Below are positions 32,969-39,222 of a stretch of 39,222 nt of DNA, piece after piece (the stretch's first letter is position 1; each line of letters begins with the position of its first letter). The notes under the pieces are model-generated. The model saw nothing but the letters and a program-made list of their open reading frames with translations. It searched no databases and was not told the DNA's origin. Location: assembly GCA_001001285.1 (NCBI GenBank), contig LCKG01000001.1, positions 1 to 39,222 of the forward strand, read 5' to 3'. The position numbers and the translations under genes are program-made. This stretch comes from Parcubacteria group bacterium GW2011_GWC1_45_13 (lineage in GTDB: Bacteria; Patescibacteriota; Minisyncoccia; UBA11713; 2-01-FULL-45-33).

Positions 32969-34758
32969 TTTGCAATTTTATACAAATAGATATTACCTGC
33001 CTGTCCGGTAGGCGGGTTGGAAACTATAACCTCTCGAAGGCCGCCGAGAACTGATATGTCCCACTCCGGATAAAGATTCTTATCGTGAACAATGTAATCT
33101 ATCCCGTAGGATTTCAACAAATCTTCAATGCCATTTTTTCTTTTTTTAATAATTGAATATTCCAAATCGAGCTCATAAAGCATCTGCTCTCTTTTTTTTA
33201 AAATTTCCGGGTCGTTATTAATCAATTTTTTATAATAATCAGATATGGTAAGCCCGGATGAAAGACCCTCTAACGATAAGTAAATATCCCGATAAGCAGA
33301 TTCTTCTTGATTTAACTTGTACCGCGGATTTCCTACTTCCCTGACATAATCTGACAAACTGTCTCTTTTTTGTTTGTTTATATATGTATAAACGTATAAA
33401 GCGTCTTTGATTCTTTTAATGGGCACGTTTACCGCACTGAAGGGGTTGCTCCAAAAGAGGTCATGGGGCGTGTAAACTGTGAATAGATAACTGTTATCAC
33501 GTTCGGCCGTAAAAATAACTCCTCCATCATTATTTTTATTTAAAATATCTATAAGCTGCCGGTAATTTTGCCGATATATTTTTAGATCATATCCGGTTAA
33601 CGTTGCCTTATATTGTCCGATAGCCGTATTAATATAAACTGCGATTAAAAGAAAGATCAATATAGCTTTTTTAAATGAGAGCATATATAGGCTTACTATA
33701 ATCGCCATCGGCACCAAAAAAACGTCGCGGTAATGCGCAGGCTGCAAAATTTTTCCTGTGATTATTTGCTGGTTCATCACGGCCCAGCCGGTTAAAATCA
33801 AAGCTAAAATCAGTGGCCAATTTCTCTTTTTTTCTATCTCGCCCTCGCTGTCTTTTGGCCGGGCATAAATAAACGCGGAAAATAAAAGCAACGGAATCAA
33901 ATTCACCATATTAAACATAGGCGTTCTGCCGTAAGATGCTCCAAAGAAATAAAACAGCTGTTTGTTTAATTCTGAATGAAGAGAAATATAAATGCTGTAA
34001 AGATTATATGAGCCAATTATAAGCCCAAAAAAAGTAATAAACAGGATTTTCTTAAAGCGCTCTTTATCACCCCTTATAAAATACAAAAAAAATAAAATTA
34101 AGTTGAAAGCTAAAATATACGACCACGCATACAGATAAATATAAAACAAAAGTCCGAAAGAAAACGCGGTTAAAATCAAATATTTCCATCTCCAAACTTC
34201 CTCGCGCAAACTTTTTATCAGTAAATTCAAATACGCAAAAGTGACTAAAGAAGGAATGTAGGGAGAAAAAGCTTGGCCGTAACCATTAATAGAAAACCAG
34301 AGATGCGGTTGAAGCAATCCGTATCCGCCAACCACCATTAACGATGTTGTTATGGACAATAATTTATCGCTTGAAAGCTCAAGAGCCAAAAAATATATCA
34401 GCAAAACCAAAACAAAAACGCCCAAAAAATTATAAAACGCGTAAATGGTTGTGATATCCGCCTTGTCCGCCAAGCCCAATAAGCGCAGTGGGGTTACGAG
34501 CATGTATTCGCTGTAATTAAAATACGGATCCTGGCCATCTTTTCCTTCTCTGAACGTATAATTGCCAAGGCCGTGCCCCTCCAAGACCTCTTTTCCGCGA
34601 GATAAATACCCCAATTCGTCGCGGCCATAATTGGCTATGTTTATTCCGCGATATCGGTTCCCGGCCATAAAAGGAAAAATTATCAGTGGCGAAATGATTA
34701 GCGTCGCCATAATTAATCCATGGGCAATAATAGCTTTGTGATTGCGCAGCTGCAGCAC
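32965..34758 (-). CDS. Polytopic GT-C-like membrane protein, tandem paralog A
   Basis: 597 aa; GRDELGYLSRGKEVLEGHGLGNYTFREGK, TPHDLFWSNPFSAVNVPIKRIKDALYVY, YIVHDKNLYPEWDISVLGGLREV; aligns throughout with 34760..36580. Confidence 0.7.
   Translation of the reverse strand: MLQLRNHKAIIAHGLIMATLIISPLIIFPFMAGNRYRGINIANYGRDELGYLSRGKEVLEGHGLGNYTFREGKDGQDPYFNYSEYMLVTPLRLLGLADKADITTIYAFYNFLGVFVLVLLIYFLALELSSDKLLSITTSLMVVGGYGLLQPHLWFSINGYGQAFSPYIPSLVTFAYLNLLIKSLREEVWRWKYLILTAFSFGLLFYIYLYAWSYILAFNLILFFLYFIRGDKERFKKILFITFFGLIIGSYNLYSIYISLHSELNKQLFYFFGASYGRTPMFNMVNLIPLLLFSAFIYARPKDSEGEIEKKRNWPLILALILTGWAVMNQQIITGKILQPAHYRDVFLVPMAIIVSLYMLSFKKAILIFLLIAVYINTAIGQYKATLTGYDLKIYRQNYRQLIDILNKNNDGGVIFTAERDNSYLFTVYTPHDLFWSNPFSAVNVPIKRIKDALYVYTYINKQKRDSLSDYVREVGNPRYKLNQEESAYRDIYLSLEGLSSGLTISDYYKKLINNDPEILKKREQMLYELDLEYSIIKKRKNGIEDLLKSYGIDYIVHDKNLYPEWDISVLGGLREVIVSNPPTGQAGNIYLYKIAK
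32996..33016. repeat. GC-rich intragenic repeat, copy d
   Basis: CCTGCCTGTCCGGTAGGCGGG near the 3' end of 32965..34758, encoding PPTGQAG, absent from the tandem paralog. Confidence 0.65.
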
Positions 34759-34759
34759 G

Positions 34760-36580
34760 TTAATAATTTATCTGATAAAGATAAATATTGTTTAAAGAAA
34801 CAATTTCTTTAAGGCCGCTGATGACCGATAAATCCCATTCCGGATTCTTATTTTTATCCCAAACTATATAATTTACTCCGGCTTCTTTTAAAATATTTTT
34901 GATACCGTTCGGTTTGCTGATGATCCGCCGATACTCCAAAGCGAGCTCAGTAAGAAATATTTTGCGCAAAGAAATTATGTAAGGATCGCCCGCCAGCGCC
35001 TTCTGATTATAATCCCAAAATCTAAGTCCGGATTCGTAGCTTTCAAGAGATATATAACTCTCAATATCGTAATAAATGCTCCGATAAGCCGCGCTAGGTT
35101 GAGGGGCGCCTGGGCTCATCAGCTTATTTATGTAGCCCGTGAAATCGTTTCTGGATTTTTTGTTCAGGAAGAGATAAACATAGAGAGCTTCTTTAAATCT
35201 TTTCAGCGGGGTATTAAACACATCTACCGTTTCATTCCAAAACAGATCGTGGGATGTATAGACCGTAAGCAAAACCCGATAAAGGCCGTCTGAGGCTAAA
35301 ATTACGCCGGGGTCAGCGTCCTTATTTAAAGCGTCAATAATTGTCCGATAGTTTTGGGCATACTCTTTAAAAGGCGCTATATATTGGAAACCGCGATATT
35401 GCTGAAAAGCGGTATTCGCATACGCCAACAAAATTAGAGTTATCAAAAAAACTTTTTTATATTTGTCCCACGGAATAAACGAGTGCGCTACATATATGCC
35501 AACGAGAACGGCGAACGGTATAACAAAATTAAAAAAATAATGCCATGGCTGTATAGATTGTCCCGTAACTATTTGTTGGTTTAAAACAATCCAGTTGGCC
35601 AAGGCGAAAGACAGCAATATCGGCCAATTTACGCTTTTGGGATTTCTATACCAAAAAATCAGGGGCGCCAGCAAGGCGGCAAAAGATATTTTACTAAAAA
35701 CAAATGTTCTGCCGTAATTGCCGTGAGCAAAAAATATAATCTGTTTCCCAATCTCCGATTGAGACATCAGAAACATCTGGATTAGCACATAGGCCCCGAT
35801 GAGCAAGCCTGTGAAAGCGGCGATAGCTATTTTTTTGGCTTGAGTAAAATCTTTTCTCAAACAATAAATTAAAAATAAAGGAGCTGTAAAAGCATAAGCA
35901 AAAGTCCAGGCGTAAAAGTAAATATAAAAAAGAATCCCTAAAGAAATCCCGGCTCCGACGAGATGCAAAAGTTTATCGGACTTCAAGCTTTTAATAAATA
36001 AATTTAGATAAATAAAAATACCCAGCATGCCATAAAGAGGAGCGACTGGACGGCTGTAAATATTAAATTCCGCGCCGGCAACGCCAAATAAATACGCGGC
36101 TGGATAGAGTTTGACTAGAATATAGCCTCCGACAAAAAATAGAGCGACCGCCGAAGACAAAAGCTTGTTTCCCGATAATTGCAGGGTGAAAAAGTAAATC
36201 AGTAAAATTAGAATAAAAGTGCCAAGAAAGCCGAACCCTCTAAAAACAGTTGTGACGTTAACTTTATCCGCAATGCCGAGCAACTTAAATGGCTCGACAA
36301 AAAAATACGGCACATAAGTTTGATGAATGTTATACCAATTCTTACCCTCACGCAGAAGGATATTGCCCAGCCCATGACCCTCTAATAATTCTTTTCCCAT
36401 AGCTAAATACTGCAATTCATCTACCGTGTAATCTCCCGCGTTAATTCCCTGGTATGAATCCTCGGTAAGGAGCGGATAAAAAATCTGTGGAGCAAAAATG
36501 AGAAAAACCATGATCAGCCCGCTTATCAAAATAAGCCTGTGCGCGGCGGCGAATCGGAGCATTTTTTTAAAATTGTCCAT
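34760..36580 (-). CDS. Polytopic GT-C-like membrane protein, tandem paralog B
   Basis: Start MDNFKKMLRF with GAGG upstream. YTVDELQYLAMGKELLEGHGLGNILLREGK, TSHDLFWNETVDVFNTPLKRFKEALYVY, YIVWDKNKNPEWDLSVISGLKEIV. Confidence 0.7.
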   Translation of the reverse strand: MDNFKKMLRFAAAHRLILISGLIMVFLIFAPQIFYPLLTEDSYQGINAGDYTVDELQYLAMGKELLEGHGLGNILLREGKNWYNIHQTYVPYFFVEPFKLLGIADKVNVTTVFRGFGFLGTFILILLIYFFTLQLSGNKLLSSAVALFFVGGYILVKLYPAAYLFGVAGAEFNIYSRPVAPLYGMLGIFIYLNLFIKSLKSDKLLHLVGAGISLGILFYIYFYAWTFAYAFTAPLFLIYCLRKDFTQAKKIAIAAFTGLLIGAYVLIQMFLMSQSEIGKQIIFFAHGNYGRTFVFSKISFAALLAPLIFWYRNPKSVNWPILLSFALANWIVLNQQIVTGQSIQPWHYFFNFVIPFAVLVGIYVAHSFIPWDKYKKVFLITLILLAYANTAFQQYRGFQYIAPFKEYAQNYRTIIDALNKDADPGVILASDGLYRVLLTVYTSHDLFWNETVDVFNTPLKRFKEALYVYLFLNKKSRNDFTGYINKLMSPGAPQPSAAYRSIYYDIESYISLESYESGLRFWDYNQKALAGDPYIISLRKIFLTELALEYRRIISKPNGIKNILKEAGVNYIVWDKNKNPEWDLSVISGLKEIVSLNNIYLYQINY

Positions 36581-36743
36581 GATAATCCTCTTTATTCGAA
36601 AATGGCGCTTTTCTCCGATTCCAGTAACTTTGCTCGGAACGATCAAACCTTTTAATAAGAAAAAGCGTGCCGAAAATTTTAGCCAGAACGCTTATCGGTG
36701 TCAAAATAAAATAATAAATAAAAATGTAAATTAAACGGGCCAT
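36567..36743 (-). CDS. Short SxtJ-like membrane protein (C-terminal-type)
   Basis: 58 aa from MARLIYIFIYYFILTPISVLAKIFGTLFLIKRFDRSEQSYWNRRKAPFSNKEDYHGQF; 5 nt after the carbamoyltransferase stop; the tP(I)..L.....kr.D...SYW.rr......y..qF pattern resembles the SxtJ C-terminus. Confidence 0.6.
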   Translation of the reverse strand: MARLIYIFIYYFILTPISVLAKIFGTLFLIKRFDRSEQSYWNRRKAPFSNKEDYHGQF

Positions 36744-36748
36744 AAAAA

Positions 36749-38518
36749 TCAGGTCTGATCTTTCTTGTTTAACAGATAATTCCCCAAGACCAAATAATCC
36801 ATCTTGGTTCTCATAAAACACCTAAACGCGTCCATCGGGTCACACACGATTGGTTCGTCTCTTACATTGAAAGAAGTGTTAATAAGCGCCGGAACCCCGC
36901 ATTGACTTTCAAATTCCGTCAGCAGCTGATGGAACAAAGGATTGGTTTCTTTATGCACGGTCTGCACGCGCGCGGAGTAATCAATATGCGTTACCGCAGG
37001 AATTTCTGAACGAACCACTTTAAGCTTATCAAGGCCGGAGAGCTTAATATCATCTTCGGACACGGCTAATCTTCTCTCTTTTTTTACCGGGAATGTGAGC
37101 AGCATGTAAGGACTGTCGCAATTTATCTCAAAATATTCAGCCGCTTTTTCAGCTATAACCGCAGGCGCAAACGGGCGAAAACTTTCTCTAAATTTAATTT
37201 TTAAATTCATTATTTCCTGCATCTTAGGCGATCTGGCATCTCCAATAATCGAGCGGGCTCCCAAAGCCCGCGGGCCAAACTCCATGCGCCCCTGAAACCA
37301 TCCGACAACGTTTTGATCAGAAAGCAATTTAGAAACCGTTTTGGGGATGGCACCGGCTATATAATGGTAAGGAATTTTATTATCGTCGAGGAAGCGTTTA
37401 ATCTTTTCGTCGTTATATTCCGGTCCGAGATATGAGCCAAACTGCGCGTCACCCGAACCATCCGCATTCCTTTTATTGCCGAGGTATTGATACCAAGTAA
37501 ATAAAGCGGCGCCCAGCGCTCCTCCCGCGTCCCCGGCGGCGGGCTGGATCCAAATATTTTCGTAAGGGCCTTCTCTTAGAATTCTGCTGTTGCCCACGCA
37601 ATTTAAAGCCACTCCGCCAGCAAGACAAAGTTTTTTGATGCCGGTCTCACGAAAAGCGTGGTGCGAAATGCGAAGCATCGCTTCCTCGCAAACTTCCTGG
37701 ATAGAGCGGGCCAAATCCATGTGCAGCTGGGTTAATTTTGATTCCGGCGCCCGGGGAGGAGCGCCAAAAAGTTTATGGAACTTATCGCTGGTCATAGTCA
37801 ACCCTTGGCAATAATTAAAATATTCCATGTTCATGCGAAACGAACCGTCAGGTTTAAGATCTATAAGCTTTGAAAGTATCAAATTCACATATTGCGGATT
37901 CCCATAAGGCGCGAGGCCCATTAGCTTATATTCCCCATCATTGACCTTAAAACCGGCGTAGTAAGTAAATGCCGAGTATAAAAGTCCCAATGAGTGCGGG
38001 AATTGAATGTCCGCAATAATCCGCAGTGCGTTGCCGTTGCCAATTCCGTAACTTGTTGTCGCCCACTCGCCCACCCCGTCAAAAGTAATAAAGGCTGCCT
38101 CCTGAAAAGGCGAAGGAAAAAAAGCGGAAGCGGCGTGGGACTCGTGATGCTCTGGGAACACAATGTCTCCCGAATAGTTTAACTCTCTTTGAATAATCTC
38201 CTTGAGCCAGAGTTTTTCATCAAACCACAACGGCATCGCTTTAAGAAACGACTCAATGCCCGCCGGCGTATAAGCGCAGTAAGTCTTTAAAATCCGCTCA
38301 AATTTCAAAAATGGCTTATCGTAAAACGTGATAAGATCAAGATCTTGGCTGCTTAATCCGCTATTTGACAGACAAAACTGAATCGCATGCTTAGGGAACG
38401 ACGGATCATTTTTTTTTCTGGTAAATCGTTCCTCTTGAGCTGCTGAAATAATTTTTCCGTCCCGCACGAGGCATGCAGCGCTATCGTGATAAAACGCAGA
38501 TATGCCGAGTATATTCAT
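36749..38518 (-). CDS. Carbamoyltransferase (NodU/CmcH family), copy 2
   Basis: 589 aa; MNILGISAFYHDSAACLVRDGKIISAAQEERFTRKK, PEHHESHAASAFF, GWFQGRMEFGPRALGARSIIGDARSP, VPALINTSFNVRDEPIVC. Confidence 0.95.
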   Translation of the reverse strand: MNILGISAFYHDSAACLVRDGKIISAAQEERFTRKKNDPSFPKHAIQFCLSNSGLSSQDLDLITFYDKPFLKFERILKTYCAYTPAGIESFLKAMPLWFDEKLWLKEIIQRELNYSGDIVFPEHHESHAASAFFPSPFQEAAFITFDGVGEWATTSYGIGNGNALRIIADIQFPHSLGLLYSAFTYYAGFKVNDGEYKLMGLAPYGNPQYVNLILSKLIDLKPDGSFRMNMEYFNYCQGLTMTSDKFHKLFGAPPRAPESKLTQLHMDLARSIQEVCEEAMLRISHHAFRETGIKKLCLAGGVALNCVGNSRILREGPYENIWIQPAAGDAGGALGAALFTWYQYLGNKRNADGSGDAQFGSYLGPEYNDEKIKRFLDDNKIPYHYIAGAIPKTVSKLLSDQNVVGWFQGRMEFGPRALGARSIIGDARSPKMQEIMNLKIKFRESFRPFAPAVIAEKAAEYFEINCDSPYMLLTFPVKKERRLAVSEDDIKLSGLDKLKVVRSEIPAVTHIDYSARVQTVHKETNPLFHQLLTEFESQCGVPALINTSFNVRDEPIVCDPMDAFRCFMRTKMDYLVLGNYLLNKKDQT

Positions 38519-38526
38519 ATGACGTG

Positions 38527-38570
38527 TTGTTTTTATTCGCTGCCGGCACTATAATCTATTCATTATAACA
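38527..38570. promoter_or_regulatory. Divergent promoter pair between carbamoyltransferase 2 and SGNH gene
   Basis: Plus strand TTGTTT (38527-38532) - 17 nt - TATAAT (38550-38555); minus strand extended -10 TGTTATAAT (38570-38562). Confidence 0.6.
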
Positions 38571-38583
38571 ATCTAAATCGCGT

Positions 38584-39222
38584 ATGCAACTATTTTTAAC
38601 CATTTTCTTTTTCTTCTTGATAATCGAGTGGTTACTAAGAATAATCGCGCGGCTAAAAAAAACATTTTTCGTAAAAGAAGTTTTCAGAAAGGACTTTCTG
38701 GCTGAAGAATACCAAGATTATATCCGGCGCGTTGAGGATTGGACCAAGCCGATGTTTTATTACCTTCCCATCGGCCTGCGTCTTTTTAATCTTAAAAATC
38801 CCATACCGGGCCGCGTTGAAAATAATTCTCTGGGGTTTCGCTGTCCTGAATTTACGCCGCCAGATCCGGACACGCTCCGCATAGCGCTTCTAGGTGGGTC
38901 TGCAGCGTGGGGGTCCGGCGCTTCTGACAACAGCGCGACTATAGCAGGCCAGCTGGAGAAAATGCTTAATCAAAACCGCTCTTTTCTCGGAACATACAAA
39001 AAGGCCCAATGTTATAATTTGGCGCAAATTAATGGCTATCAAACTCAGGATATTCTGACACTGCTGTTTTTTTGCAATAAAATCAAACCGAATATCGTTA
39101 TATCCTTCACCGGCTGGAATGAACTAGTTGCCATGGAAACCATGAAAAAAGAAATTTTAGAGAAATACGAAGTTTTCTACATGAGTGAAATGGAAGGGTG
39201 GGAACCGATAAATATAGCGGGC
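38584..39222 (+). CDS. SGNH/GDSL-like membrane-anchored protein (partial, runs off window)
   Basis: Open frame from ATG 38584: MQLFLTIFFFFLIIEWLLRIIARL... ALLGGSAAWGSGASDNSATIAGQLEKML... NLAQINGYQTQDIL... ISFTGWNELVAMETM; missing from ORF track because no stop. Confidence 0.75.
   Translation, partial: MQLFLTIFFFFLIIEWLLRIIARLKKTFFVKEVFRKDFLAEEYQDYIRRVEDWTKPMFYYLPIGLRLFNLKNPIPGRVENNSLGFRCPEFTPPDPDTLRIALLGGSAAWGSGASDNSATIAGQLEKMLNQNRSFLGTYKKAQCYNLAQINGYQTQDILTLLFFCNKIKPNIVISFTGWNELVAMETMKKEILEKYEVFYMSEMEGWEPINIAG

Noticed and set aside
37994-38182. Short plus-strand and alternative minus ORFs inside carbamoyltransferase 2
   Set aside because: No family similarity recognised; consistent with chance frames in a well-conserved gene.
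1-39222. CRISPR array, tRNA/rRNA, transposase or phage genes
   Set aside because: No regularly spaced direct repeats, no recognisable RNA gene and no mobile-element protein found on reading the window.

Overview
The window is a dense surface-glycan biosynthesis and decoration locus. It is probably from a Patescibacteria/CPR-type bacterium; that is an inference from gene style (O-antigen-ligase+TPR protein, Ser/Thr/Gly-rich surface protein, GC-rich palindromic repeats inside AT-rich genes), not a proven assignment. Most genes lie on the minus strand. (1) A nonulosonic-acid set, legionaminate/sialate-like: CapD/PseB/LegB-type 4,6-dehydratase, DegT aminotransferase fused to an SDR epimerase domain, LbH acyltransferase, NeuB-, NeuC- and NeuA-type enzymes. 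(2) A PglK/MsbA-like ABC flippase, O-antigen-ligase/TPR protein, GT-C and GT4 glycosyltransferases and two KpsC/KpsS-like (capsule-synthesis) proteins. (3) An amidation module: two N-acetyl-sugar amidotransferases sharing one HisH/HisF pair, where HisF has lost both catalytic Asp residues. (4) An acyl-carrier module (AcpS, FkbH, SAM methyltransferase, ACP, MaoC hydratase, SDR) diverging by 39 bp from an MBOAT + SGNH/DltD-like pair. This is the best candidate for an undescribed system: an FkbH-primed, dlt-like glycan acylation pathway. (5) Two NodU/CmcH-type carbamoyltransferases, one followed by a short SxtJ-like membrane protein and divergent from an SGNH-like gene. Other notable items: a 38-codon cupin remnant out of frame with an oxidoreductase at a 5-nt homopolymer, two DMT transporter genes with their own promoters/terminators beside neuC, and an intragenic GC-rich repeat that appears to insert in frame into protein loops. 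No tRNA, rRNA, CRISPR or transposase was recognised.
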